Assembly: GCF_900104385.1 (NCBI RefSeq)
Contig: NZ_FNJA01000005.1
Coordinates: forward strand, 310,001 to 374,000
Origin: Rhodoferax sp. OV413
GTDB lineage: Bacteria > Pseudomonadota > Gammaproteobacteria > Burkholderiales > Burkholderiaceae_C
Length of the DNA: 64,000 nucleotides
Reading direction: 5' to 3'
Shown: in pieces, positions 29,134 through 38,187 of the stretch
How positions within the stretch are numbered: position 1 is the first letter of the stretch
Layout: the number at the start of each line of letters is the position of its first letter
Made by a program: the position numbers and the translations under genes
Notes under the pieces: model-generated
Seen by the model: only the letters and a program-made list of their open reading frames with translations
Told to the model about the DNA's origin: nothing
Database searches by the model: none

Positions 29134-30173
29134 CTGCAACTGTCTCCTCTGCAGCGGTGCCGCGCGCCGCATCGGCCCCCTCTCCTTCCAAGGCCAGGTC
29201 CTGGCTCCACTGGATGGGCCGTAATCCGTCGGCCCTGACGCTGCTGCTGATCGTGCTGGTCAGCCTGGCGGTGGGCATCGTCAACCCCAGCTTCTTCCAG
29301 CTGCCGGTGCTGTTCGACATTCTGCGGGCCTGTACGGTGTTGGGCCTGTTTGCACTGGGCGTACTGATTGTGCTGGCCGCGGGCGGCATCGATGTGTCGT
29401 TTGCCGCCATCGCAGCGCTGACCATGTACGGCATCACCAAGCTGGTACTCACCCATTTCCCAGACACTTCTATCGCTTTAATTTTGATAGCAGGCTGCGC
29501 CGGAGGTACGGCGCTGGGGGCCTTAAATGGCTTGATGGTGCATTGGCTGAAGGCGCCCTCGCTGATCGTCACCATAGGCACCCAGTACCTGTACCGCGGC
29601 ATCCTGCTGACCTTTGTGGGCACGGTGTTCTTCATGAACGTGCCCGCCTCCATGGATGCGTTCGGCAAGCTGGCCCTGTGGCGCCATGACACGCCCGAGG
29701 GCCTGCACTCGGTATTGCCCCTGACATTTTTGGTGCTGATACTGGCCGCCGGCCTGACCTGGTGGCTACTGAACCGCACCCTGGTGGGCCGCGCTGTCTA
29801 CGCCATTGGCGGCAGCCTGACAATTGCCGAGCGCCTGGGCTACAACTTGCGCACGGTGCATGTGTTCGTGTTTGCCTATGCCGGCCTTCTATCGGGACTG
29901 GCGGGCATCGTGCATGTGTCCAGCACGCGCCTGGCCAACCCTTTCGACCTGGTGGGCAGCGAGCTGGATGTAATTGCCGCAGTCATCCTGGGCGGCGCCC
30001 GCATCACTGGCGGCAGCGGTACGGTGGGCGGCACCCTGCTGGGCGTGCTGCTGGTCACGCTGATCAACAATGTGCTGATACTGGCCGGTGTGCCCAGTAC
30101 CTGGCAAAAGGTCATCATCGGCGCATTTATCTTGCTGGCCGGCACCTGTTTTGCCTGGCGAAAATCCAACTGA
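29130..30173 (+). CDS. sugar ABC transporter permease 2
   Basis: A 347-residue BPD_transp_2 permease with about nine hydrophobic segments, including GLFALGVLIVLAAGGIDVSF and the LGGARITGGSGTVGGTLLGVLL block near the C-terminus. Its start overlaps the ATPase stop (ATGA), so both are translated together. It is the last gene of the operon; a GC-rich hairpin follows. Confidence 0.92.
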   Translation: MTATVSSAAVPRAASAPSPSKARSWLHWMGRNPSALTLLLIVLVSLAVGIVNPSFFQLPVLFDILRACTVLGLFALGVLIVLAAGGIDVSFAAIAALTMYGITKLVLTHFPDTSIALILIAGCAGGTALGALNGLMVHWLKAPSLIVTIGTQYLYRGILLTFVGTVFFMNVPASMDAFGKLALWRHDTPEGLHSVLPLTFLVLILAAGLTWWLLNRTLVGRAVYAIGGSLTIAERLGYNLRTVHVFVFAYAGLLSGLAGIVHVSSTRLANPFDLVGSELDVIAAVILGGARITGGSGTVGGTLLGVLLVTLINNVLILAGVPSTWQKVIIGAFILLAGTCFAWRKSN

Positions 30174-30183
30174 GAGCCTGTGA

Positions 30184-30223
30184 GGAAACAGACCGGGCCG
30201 CATAACTTCGCCCGAGCGTTTCC
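30184..30223 (+). terminator. weak terminator-like hairpin after the sugar operon
   Basis: GGAAAC pairs with GTTTCC and, inside, CGGGC with GCCCG. Only a short TGTATTT follows, so termination strength is doubtful. It starts 10 bp after the last permease gene. Confidence 0.4.
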
Positions 30224-30288
30224 TGTATTTAGCAAAGAGATTGCTCGGTGATAGTTTCGGAAATGAGCAGTGTCTTCATCATAGATTT

Positions 30289-30668
30289 TTAAATCGCCGC
30301 GTCCTTGAGCCTCTTGAAGAAAGTTGCGCGGAGCTTCACCGTGGCTGGCTTGGCTTTGAAAACCTGCTCTTCCTTGGTGAACGGATTGATACTTTTTCGG
30401 GCCTTCTTGGCCGGCACCTGGATGGCGCGACGCGCACCAGACCTGGAATGGCGAACTCGCCAGCACCCTTCTTGTGCAGCGATGCCAGCATCGTCGCTTC
30501 CAAAGCTGCCAGCAGGGCACGTACGCCTTTGATCTCTACGCCAGACGCTGCTGCCAGATGTGCAGTCAGTTTGGTCTTGTTGAGCTTGTCTTTGAAAGGC
30601 TTGGCCTTGGCTAAATCGGCAGCTGCTTTAGCATCAACCGATTTAGCCGGTGCGGCTTTCTTGGCCAC
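30289..30668 (-). pseudogene. HU-family DNA-binding protein gene with a frameshift
   Basis: The frame starting at 30668 ([10 protein letters not shown]) encodes a Lys/Ala-rich tail followed by an HU-type fold (LNKTKLTAHLAAASGVEIKGVRALLAALEATM, KKGAGEFAIPGLVRV). Near 30440 the match leaves this frame. It resumes in another frame as RRAIQVPAKKARKSINPFTK and KAKPATVKLRATFFKRLKDA to a stop at 30289. A one-base deletion, or a sequencing error, breaks the gene just before the DNA-binding beta arm. If real, the 110-residue product lacks the arm. Confidence 0.8.
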
Positions 30669-30721
30669 GGTGTGTTGCTGCCGCGGACAGATTGATCAGG
30701 AGCGATCAAGAGGTGTCTGCA

Positions 30722-30814
30722 ATCAGTGGGCATAAATCGATGCAGATGCTTAAGCGGTACACGCACTTGAGAGCCGAGGACCTGGTTGCGAAACTTGACA
30801 AGTTAAATGCTTGA
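30722..30814 (+). pseudogene. C-terminal remnant of a tyrosine recombinase (integrase)
   Basis: Thirty codons and a stop read [20 protein letters not shown] followed by [10 protein letters not shown]. This contains the GHxS box and the nucleophilic Tyr (RYTHL) of phage-type integrases. The upstream sequence does not continue the family, so only the last part of the gene remains, 54 bp beyond the HU gene start. It is too short to be called as a gene and marks an old insertion or deletion boundary. Confidence 0.75.
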
Positions 30815-31182
30815 TTCGCGGCCGATCGACTTGAACGTCGGCAAGTACCTCAGAGGCCGGAGAACAGCATGGCCGAGTCCTTGGCTGCACCCCTCGCAGA
30901 GCTGTTTCAGCCGACGGCCGCTTCAGGCTGGTTGCGGTCGTTGGCACCTGTCTGCCGAATAGGTACTACCGGCCAAAACCAGTCACTCAACTTCGCCTAT
31001 TGGGTTCCACAGTAAGTACACCGGTTCCAGATAAATCTTCGATCCGATGAACGCTGATCCGTGGCAGGCCTCGCGGCTCGCTCGATAGCGCACGGAGATT
31101 TTTCAAGGTTGTAGGGCCGAACTCATTGCTCAGCGCTTGCTGTGCTGGGCAGCGCTACTCCTTTTCCATCGCGTGGTCTGGA
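30815..31182. other. intergenic mobile-element debris
   Basis: Apart from the dispersed repeat at 30911-30976 I see no gene here. The stretch separates the integrase remnant from the lysR gene and has no recognisable terminator or RNA gene. Confidence 0.5.
30911..30976 (+). repeat. dispersed repeat, copy 1
   Basis: About 66 bp beginning CCGACGGCCGCTTCAGGCTG and ending in a TACCGGCCAA stretch. It matches 63301-63366 with roughly eight mismatches and no gaps. Both copies lie about 100-110 bp downstream of an integrase C-terminal fragment on the same strand. Confidence 0.8.
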
Positions 31183-32133
31183 TCAACCCCGTGTGGGCAT
31201 CTCAGCCTCCGCTTCCGCTTGACTCGCAATCCATGCCTCAAATCTCATTAGCGCCGGATTGCTGGATTGAGTGGCAGGCCATCTGAGAAAGTAACTGCGG
31301 TTGGCCTTCCAGCCCACGTCGCTCAATCGAACAAGCTGGCCAGTGTCCATGGCGCCAGACACAATGTATTTCGGTAACAAGGCGATGCCGATGCTGCCCA
31401 TCGCGGCCGATAAGGCCAAAGAGGCCTGCGCGTAGACGGGGCCTTGCTCCGCTCTTTCAGCCAAGCTTGCGCTCCTTAGGCCGGCGACCTTGATCCAAGC
31501 CGCCCAGCCTCCCGCCATGCTGGTCCGGATCAAAGAGTAGTTTGACAGCAGATAGATCAGCCCATCTACAGACAGCGCGCCATTGGCTTCCATCGCAACA
31601 CCAGAGCGCTCGATCAGGCTGACACTGGCGTAGGGTTGGTACACCAACGAGAGCACCTCGCGTGCATCAATACCCGGCGTGGCCCCCTCGCACAACTCGA
31701 TTGCGGCGTCATCGTTGCTGTTGAAGGCATTCTCGCCGTCGACCCGATTGGTGAGATTGAGCATGATGTCCCGGTGGGACTCGACAAAGCTGCTCAGCCG
31801 CGGCATCAACCAGAAATTGGCAAAGGCCGAGGGCACTGCGATGTTCAATCGATGCCCAGCTTCGTCGCCTGACACTGCGCGCACGGCGGCGCGCTGGAGC
31901 TGATGCAACACGGTCGAAGTGTCTTCCCAGTAGCGCAACCCCGCTGGCGTGAGCTTGAGCCCGCTGCGGTCCCGGTCAAATAGTTCGATGCCCAAGGTTT
32001 GCTCCAGCGCCTGAATGTGATGGCTGACAGCGCTTTGCGTAAGGTTCACGGCCTGGGCAGCCTTCGTGAAGCTGAGAAGGCGAGCGCTCGCATCGAAGCA
32101 CCGGAGAGCGGTAGTCGAGGGCAAATGGTGCAT
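31183..32133 (-). CDS. LysR-family transcriptional regulator (GcvA-like)
   Basis: A 316-residue regulator with N-terminal helix-turn-helix (LLSFTKAAQAVNLTQSAVSHHIQALE) and a LysR substrate domain; the N-terminus MHHLPSTTALRCFDASARLLSFT is typical of the GcvA group. It is divergent from a Bug receptor and a carboxylesterase (153 bp intergenic), so it probably controls uptake and hydrolysis of an ester or organic acid. Confidence 0.9.
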   Translation of the reverse strand: MHHLPSTTALRCFDASARLLSFTKAAQAVNLTQSAVSHHIQALEQTLGIELFDRDRSGLKLTPAGLRYWEDTSTVLHQLQRAAVRAVSGDEAGHRLNIAVPSAFANFWLMPRLSSFVESHRDIMLNLTNRVDGENAFNSNDDAAIELCEGATPGIDAREVLSLVYQPYASVSLIERSGVAMEANGALSVDGLIYLLSNYSLIRTSMAGGWAAWIKVAGLRSASLAERAEQGPVYAQASLALSAAMGSIGIALLPKYIVSGAMDTGQLVRLSDVGWKANRSYFLRWPATQSSNPALMRFEAWIASQAEAEAEMPTRG

Positions 32134-32286
32134 GCATCAATTTTATGAGGGCTGCCATTCGAAATATCCGTTTGCCGGATCACAAGGCGGTTTTTACCAT
32201 CCGCTTCGACACCCATGCACTTTTGTGTAACCAGCGCCGCTTGCTGGAAAGGTGGCGTCGACCAACTCAAATAATAGGGACATTCC

Positions 32287-33282
32287 TTGAAAAACATGAA
32301 CCACCAAACGCGCCTCACGGCAGGTAAATTGCTGGGCTGTGCCCTTGCACTCCATGCAGCCATTGCATCCGCGCAGACCACACCCTATCCCAGCCGGCTG
32401 ATCCAGCTGATTGCACAGCAGCCACCCGGTAGCCAGTCCGAGGCGATCAGCCGGGTGTGGGCCGACTGCGCCTCGCGCGAGCTTGGGCAGCCCATCGTGA
32501 CTCTCAACAAGCCAGGCGCCAACGGCGTGCTCGCGACAAATTTCCTGAAAAGCCAGCCGGCCGACGGCTACAACGTCATGACGGTGGGGATGTCGCAGAT
32601 GACGATCACGCCCTACATCTACAAACAACTGCCGTACAACCCGCAGAAAGATTTCGCTGGCATTACCGTGCTGAGTACTTCTCCATTGCTGCTGGTCGCA
32701 AGCGTCTCCAGCGGCATCAAGCAGTATTCGGACATTGCTACGGCAGCAAAGAAGGCAGCCGGCGGCATCGATTTCGGCTCCCCCGGCAAAGGAAGCCCGG
32801 CGCATCTGCTGACTGCTGGTGTGGCGCAGCAGCTGAAGGTGGAAAGCACGCATGTGCCTTTCGTTGGAGAAGGTGCGGCCGTGACCGCTTTAATGGGTGG
32901 CCAGATTCAAATCATGACGGTGACCTCCGGCACCGCCGCGCCGCTCATCAAGGACGGCCGGATGATTCCGCTGGCCATCTACACGGAGACCCGCGACAAG
33001 GCGTTCCCACAGGTTCCCACCATCCTCGAATTGACCGGCTCGAAAGAGATGGCGCTACCCGGCTGGCTGGCGTTGGTGGCAAAGGCCGGAACGCCACCCG
33101 ATGTGTTGAAGCGGCTGGGCGACGTAACAGCCAAGTGCGTTGCCTCCGAAGCGTACAACACCCGCATGGAGGCCATCAATGCCGTGCCGGTGAAATCGTC
33201 GCCGGCCGACGTGAAGCTCTGGACGGACCGGTACACGGCCGTGTTCAAACCCTTGATCGAAAGGCTGGACCTTGCTGAATGA
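32287..33282 (+). CDS. Bug/TctC-family solute receptor
   Basis: A periplasmic receptor of 331 residues. Signal peptide about 1-30 (LLGCALALHAAIASAQ), then YPSRLIQLIAQQPPGSQSEA, VTLNKPGANGVLATNFL and VPFVGEGAAVTALMGGQIQI. The TTG at 32287 has an AGGGA ribosome site at good spacing; ATG 32296 is an alternative with no visible site. The Gly-rich ligand loop is QQPPGSQ rather than the usual PFAAGGG, so its ligand may be unusual. It overlaps the esterase gene by 11 bp. Confidence 0.88.
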   Translation: MKNMNHQTRLTAGKLLGCALALHAAIASAQTTPYPSRLIQLIAQQPPGSQSEAISRVWADCASRELGQPIVTLNKPGANGVLATNFLKSQPADGYNVMTVGMSQMTITPYIYKQLPYNPQKDFAGITVLSTSPLLLVASVSSGIKQYSDIATAAKKAAGGIDFGSPGKGSPAHLLTAGVAQQLKVESTHVPFVGEGAAVTALMGGQIQIMTVTSGTAAPLIKDGRMIPLAIYTETRDKAFPQVPTILELTGSKEMALPGWLALVAKAGTPPDVLKRLGDVTAKCVASEAYNTRMEAINAVPVKSSPADVKLWTDRYTAVFKPLIERLDLAE

Positions 33283-34840
33283 CACCGTCCCGGAGGGCGC
33301 GCGCAGCAGCGATTCTCTGTCCGCGCCTCGCAACACCGTTCGCACCGCGTTGGATCATGGTGGGGTTTTGGAGGGCACCCTGGAGGGCGGCGTCGCGGTT
33401 TACCGTGGCGTTCGTTATGGGCTAGCACCTTTTGGGGCGCTACGTTTCAAGCCGCCCGTGCCCGTGCCGGCATGGACCGGATCGAGGCCGGCGTTTACTT
33501 TCGCGCCGGCCTCTCCCCAAGCGGCACGCGTGCCGGGTGCTTCGATGTTCGGCGGGGAGGATTGCCTGGCCCTGAATATCTGGGCGCCTGCCGATGCGGC
33601 CGCCAGTTGCCCTGTCATGGTGTGGGTTCCTGGCGGAGCCTACATGCGCGGCGACGCTGCCGATCCGGTGTACGACGGGGCCAAATTCGCCAAGAACGGC
33701 ATCGTCTTCATATCGGTGAATTACCGCGTGGGCGTGGACGGCTTCATGTCAATGCCGGGGGCGCCGGCCAACCGGGGACTCCTCGACCAAATTACGGCGC
33801 TGCGTTGGGTACAACACAACATCGCGGCGTTCGGCGGCGACCCATCGCGCGTTACTGTTGCCGGTGGTTCGGCTGGCGCTGGCGCCATCGCATGCCTCAT
33901 GGGTATGCCCTGCGCCGAAGGGCTCTTCGACAAAGTAATTCTGCAAAGCCCGAGCCTGGCCACCCACACGGCCACCGAGGCCGATGTGGCTGCGAACGCC
34001 ATTGCTGCGCTGCTGGCCGTGCCGCTGACGCGGGAAGCCCTCTCGGCAGTGCCATTGCCGACCTTGGTGGCCACGCTCAAGCGGCTGGCGGACGACCCCG
34101 CCCTGCGCCGAAGCTTCGGCTTCAACACGCGCAACTTCTTTCCGATCAGGGCCGTGGTGGACGGGTCGGTCCTCGAGGCACCACCCTTGCAGGCGATGGC
34201 GGACGCCTGGGTCATGCGTTCGCGCCGTATCTCAGTGCTGGTCGGGTGCAATCGCGAGGAAATGCGGCTATATGCCGTGCCCACGGGCGCCATGGAGCGC
34301 ACCACCGAGGCCGACCTACGGGAATTTACCCGTGACGTAGGCATGACGGCCGAAATGGCGTGCCGTTACGCCATCGATCCGGTCACCGGCGCCGGACGCA
34401 CACCGGGAGAGACACTCTGCGCCATGCAGTCGGACTACTTCTATCGCACTGCTGCTCGCAGCATCGCCAAAGAGGCCAGCGCTGCGGGAGTTCCGGCTTA
34501 CCTCTATGAGTTCGATTGGTCATCGCCCAAATGCGACGGAAGATTGGGCGCGGCTCACGGTATCGAAATCCCGTTCGTCTTCGATCAGGTGGCCACCATG
34601 GCCGGTGACGAGATCACCGGGCCGGGGGCACCAACCGCGCTAGCCAAATTCATGCACGGCTCCTGGGTTCGCTTTGTCAAAGAGGGGTGTCCCGGTTGGC
34701 CATCGCATGGCACCGCAAGTGCTTCACTCATGCATTTCGATGTGCGTTGTCAGTTCAGCGAAGATCATCCGCATCATTTTTTTATGGGCCGGCAGGCCTC
34801 AGCTTGCACCCCTAATATGACGGCTTGCGAGAAGACTTGA
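33272..34840 (+). CDS. type-B carboxylesterase/lipase family protein
   Basis: A 522-residue serine hydrolase. Oxyanion block VMVWVPGGAYMRGD, nucleophile elbow GGSAGAGA (GGSAG instead of the common GESAG), and catalytic His in AAHGIEIPFVFD are visible. No signal peptide is seen, so it probably acts in the cytoplasm on an ester brought in with the help of the Bug receptor. A TTG start at 33272 overlaps the receptor gene and has an AAGG site 7 bp upstream; no better ATG exists near. Confidence 0.87.
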   Translation: MLNDTVPEGARSSDSLSAPRNTVRTALDHGGVLEGTLEGGVAVYRGVRYGLAPFGALRFKPPVPVPAWTGSRPAFTFAPASPQAARVPGASMFGGEDCLALNIWAPADAAASCPVMVWVPGGAYMRGDAADPVYDGAKFAKNGIVFISVNYRVGVDGFMSMPGAPANRGLLDQITALRWVQHNIAAFGGDPSRVTVAGGSAGAGAIACLMGMPCAEGLFDKVILQSPSLATHTATEADVAANAIAALLAVPLTREALSAVPLPTLVATLKRLADDPALRRSFGFNTRNFFPIRAVVDGSVLEAPPLQAMADAWVMRSRRISVLVGCNREEMRLYAVPTGAMERTTEADLREFTRDVGMTAEMACRYAIDPVTGAGRTPGETLCAMQSDYFYRTAARSIAKEASAAGVPAYLYEFDWSSPKCDGRLGAAHGIEIPFVFDQVATMAGDEITGPGAPTALAKFMHGSWVRFVKEGCPGWPSHGTASASLMHFDVRCQFSEDHPHHFFMGRQASACTPNMTACEKT

Positions 34841-35036
34841 CTGGCTTCTTTGGGCCCGAAGCCGCTTTGCGGATTGCTCCACTGCTGTCATTCGTTAGGG
34901 TGCAACGAAAGGCTGTGGAACAACTGGAGTGCCTAGGCGCATAGCTTTGTTCTCTCATTCGAGGCCGCCATCCTGTAGCTTGAAAAGAATATCTTGCATC
35001 GAGAAGAAATTATTGAATTGAGCTTGCTCGGAGCCG

Positions 35037-37253
35037 CTACACAACGGTCCCGACAAGTCGTTTTTCCTGCCATGCGGCAAACGCTGGCGCATCCATTGGC
35101 TTGGCGATCAGATAGCCCTGGGCCGCATCGCATCCAGATTCGGCGATCAGATCCCACTGGGACTCAGTCTCGATCCCTTCGGCCACAAGCATGGGGCCGA
35201 GCGCATGAACAAGCTGTGTAACCGCAGAGAACATCACGGCGTCGCCATGGCTTTCTGTCGCATGGACAATGAAGCTGCGATCCAACTTCACTGAAGTCAG
35301 AGGAAGCCGAGGCAACTGCGACAGTGTGGAATAGCCGACCCCAAAGTCGTCCATGGCAACCTTGAAGCCCATTTCGCGTGCCTGCAACAGTGCCACTGTA
35401 GCCGCCGGCGTCGCAAAAACGCTTTCAGTCACTTCGATGCAAAATCGGTTTTCGGTCAGCCCATGGCTATGTACGATGGCGGCCAGATCCGCAATCACGT
35501 CCCCTTCCGCAAACTGAACCGGCGAAACATTGATGTTCAGGACAGGCACCTGACCAGGGCGCGACGTCTCCCACGCTGCGGCCTGCTGCACGGCCAACCG
35601 CATAAGCTTGCGTCCCAATATGGCCATCAGCCCGACTTTTTCGGCGAGAAGAATGAATCTGTCTGGCGGAATCATGCCCAACTGCGGATGCCGCCAACGT
35701 GCCAACGCTTCGACGGCCACGAGTTTCCGATCTTTCACGCTAACTACCGGTTGGTAGAAGAGCTCGAGTTCTTCATCGGAGATCAATGCCTTGTGCAGCG
35801 ATTGCTCGAGTTCCACATCTTGCTGTCGAATGTCATGCATGGAGCGGGTGAAAACGACCGACTGATTTCCGCCACGGGCTTTTGCCACATACATGGCATC
35901 GTCTGCAGCCTGCCGAAGATCTGTCTCTCCCGCACTGTCCGTGTGCGCAATGCCAACGCTTGCGGTCAGGCGGAAGTGTTGATCCTCCATGACAAAGGGT
36001 CTCGCCAGCTCCGCGACGACCTCTGCGCCCATCAACTCCGCCTCTGTCAAAGCCACCCCGCCCATATAGATCGCAAACTCGTCGCCACCTAGCCGCCCCA
36101 CGGAGGCGCCTTTGCTAATCGCCACCAAGCGGCGTGCGACCTCTTTCAAGACCAGGTCGCCTTGCGCTGAGCCCAACGCTTCGTTCACGGATCTGAAACG
36201 GTCTATATCAATGAAAAGACTGGCTGAAGGCAGATGATTCGCGAGATTGGCAGCGCGAAGAGCCGCCACGCTGTCCCGGTTCAGCAAGCCGGTAAGAGCA
36301 TCGCGGCGGGCTGTTCGCTCAAGTAGTCGCTGGGCGACCCGCCGCAGCCGAAAATGCCTGTCCGCTCGCATGATGGAGACGGCGATCACGACCCAGGTCA
36401 AGCCGATAGCGAATACAGTCGCAGAAACCAGCAACGTCCCGTCTGCAGGCAGCGGAATCCCAGGATTGTCGATACGGTATGAAACGACCCATCCCGTTAG
36501 GACCAGAAGGACGGTTGAGCCCCCCAGCAGAGTGCGGGCTAGACGGCCGGGTTCGGTCGGTGCCGTGACGGCACGCATAAAGCCGTGGCGGGCAGTTCCG
36601 AGCAGCAGCGCGGTGGAAAGGGCGACGATGCCAAACAGGGATGGCAATCCGACAGATCCCCAAAAGGGGGATAGTTCGGCGAGGACACCTGTCACGGCCA
36701 GTAGCATGAGCGCCAGAGCGCCGCACGCAAGTATTTGAGATATTCGCGGGTAAAGGGAACGCCGCAAGAGCTCGCCAACCGACAACAGCAGCAGCGCCCC
36801 TGCGATGTTGGGCTTCATCGAATAAGACGTGTCTACAGCCCACCAGGAATATGCGGCATCAGGACCTACCATCGGTGTAGCGCTTCGTGTGCTGACCAAT
36901 AGAAAAGCGAGCTTCGCCAGCATCATGGCGATCAAGGTAAGCAGAGCGAAGCAGGCGCCACGGTGCAACCATGAGCCGCGTTTTGGCAATGGTGCCATGC
37001 CTAGCGCCAAGAGCACGAGACAGATTGCGGTGTAAGGGCGCGTTCGAGCGAGTTCTGCGGGCCAATAAGGCGTCGCCTGGAGCTGAAAGACGTATCCGGC
37101 AAGGACCGTCAACCCCATGCAACCGGCCAAAAGGGTCGCCATCCGGCGCACTCCAATAAACGAACGTGGCGCGCTTTTTTTCAAGATGGGCACAACACCT
37201 GCGTCCAAGGCCACTGGCATCGCGCCGATTCGGATGGATCCTGTACTACCCAT
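35037..37253 (-). CDS. membrane-bound GGDEF-EAL protein (cyclic di-GMP turnover)
   Basis: A 738-residue inner-membrane protein: about eight hydrophobic segments in the first 300 residues (MASE-like sensor), then a GGDEF domain with intact active site GRLGGDEFAIY and an EAL domain with VAVEALARWRHP and DDFGVGYSTLS. Both cyclase and phosphodiesterase motifs look competent, so the net activity cannot be predicted. ATG 37253 has an AAGG ribosome site; a GTG at 37289 is in frame. It stands alone between the esterase operon and an integrase fragment. Confidence 0.93.
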   Translation of the reverse strand: MGSTGSIRIGAMPVALDAGVVPILKKSAPRSFIGVRRMATLLAGCMGLTVLAGYVFQLQATPYWPAELARTRPYTAICLVLLALGMAPLPKRGSWLHRGACFALLTLIAMMLAKLAFLLVSTRSATPMVGPDAAYSWWAVDTSYSMKPNIAGALLLLSVGELLRRSLYPRISQILACGALALMLLAVTGVLAELSPFWGSVGLPSLFGIVALSTALLLGTARHGFMRAVTAPTEPGRLARTLLGGSTVLLVLTGWVVSYRIDNPGIPLPADGTLLVSATVFAIGLTWVVIAVSIMRADRHFRLRRVAQRLLERTARRDALTGLLNRDSVAALRAANLANHLPSASLFIDIDRFRSVNEALGSAQGDLVLKEVARRLVAISKGASVGRLGGDEFAIYMGGVALTEAELMGAEVVAELARPFVMEDQHFRLTASVGIAHTDSAGETDLRQAADDAMYVAKARGGNQSVVFTRSMHDIRQQDVELEQSLHKALISDEELELFYQPVVSVKDRKLVAVEALARWRHPQLGMIPPDRFILLAEKVGLMAILGRKLMRLAVQQAAAWETSRPGQVPVLNINVSPVQFAEGDVIADLAAIVHSHGLTENRFCIEVTESVFATPAATVALLQAREMGFKVAMDDFGVGYSTLSQLPRLPLTSVKLDRSFIVHATESHGDAVMFSAVTQLVHALGPMLVAEGIETESQWDLIAESGCDAAQGYLIAKPMDAPAFAAWQEKRLVGTVV

Positions 37254-37543
37254 GGATTGACCTTGTTCATAGGAAACCGTCCCAAACACCGGCCTTGAGC
37301 CTGCCCTGGGTCAAAAATCCTTACATCGAGTAAGAGTTTGTATTCTGCAGTCTGGGTCGTCGTATGTTGTCGTAGCTTGAAACGCCGGTAGGTGCTAGCG
37401 TCATCAAGAATATGGAGAAATGGAGGGCGGGCTGTAATACCCAGTGCTGGCCGATTTTGTTCCACCGAGGGTCATCGGACCATATTGTGGCGACGTTCGT
37501 CAACGCGAAGACGGCGCCGTCGCACCTTCAACAGGAGCACATC

Positions 37544-37684
37544 ATGGACCATGACAAATCTACCAGTCCCGCGACCCCATGGAATAAGGGGAAAATCGTC
37601 GGCCAGAAAGCCCCCTTCAAGATGCGGGATATCTGGGCCATTCGGGTCCGATTGCAGATGCAATCAAGGCGACGTGAGCTGGCC
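37544..37684 (+). pseudogene. N-terminal remnant of a tyrosine-recombinase-family integrase
   Basis: Forty-seven codons from ATG 37544 read MDHDKSTSPATPWNKGKIVG, then QKAPFKMRDIWAIRVRLQMQ and SRRRELA. This is the conserved start of a small integrase family common in Proteobacteria. After GELA at 37684 the frame runs on into unrelated residues (ISNAIWFYS) and stops at 37741. An AGGAGC ribosome site is intact. A C-terminal fragment of the same family lies at 63099-63191 in the same orientation. Confidence 0.75.
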
Positions 37685-37725
37685 ATTTCCAATGCTATAT
37701 GGTTTTACAGCTGCACCCATTCACG

Positions 37726-38178
37726 TTACAAAACACGATAAAACCACAGTTCTATTCCATCTTTGCTGCGAATTCCTGTGCCGATGTAGATACTGCGGTT
37801 CAGCCAGTCGTAACGTCCCGATGGCGCTTCTATTTTTGGTGTGCAGCGGAAATAGTTTTCGTGCGGCAGCTCAGTTTGACCAAGTTCCACAGTCCTTGAT
37901 TGCGTATGTCGAATCCCCATGTTCGTGACCTTCAAAAGAACGCCGTCGTCAGTGCGCAGCAGATAGTTGGCATCGATTTCCGTGACACCATCCAGACGTG
38001 TCAGCTGCAGATCGATGCCACCAGGTAGCAACGTACCGCGGAGACGTGGACCCTCAAAGGTTGCTTGATCGTCCAGTGCAACTAAGCGCCGGTTACCGAG
38101 AGGGCCAGGTCCCATCTCATGGATGATCGGACGGCCGGTACCTTTGAATACGAACAGGAACTGCAGTTGAATATCCAT
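37726..38178 (-). CDS. DUF3237 (UPF0311) family protein, paralogue 1
   Basis: A 150-residue cytoplasmic protein without signal peptide. It follows the DUF3237 pattern: an early strand-rich half with FEGPRLRGTLLPGGIDLQL, the block VTEIDANYLLRTDDGVLLKVTN, then YFRCTPKIEAPSGRYDWLNRS and IYIGTG near the end. The family folds as a small beta barrel of unknown function. It is the last of four paralogues in this cluster and the most divergent (TRLDGV for the usual RPDGV). It ends 41 bp from the integrase remnant. Confidence 0.85.
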   Translation of the reverse strand: MDIQLQFLFVFKGTGRPIIHEMGPGPLGNRRLVALDDQATFEGPRLRGTLLPGGIDLQLTRLDGVTEIDANYLLRTDDGVLLKVTNMGIRHTQSRTVELGQTELPHENYFRCTPKIEAPSGRYDWLNRSIYIGTGIRSKDGIELWFYRVL

Positions 38179-38187
38179 ATCAACTAC

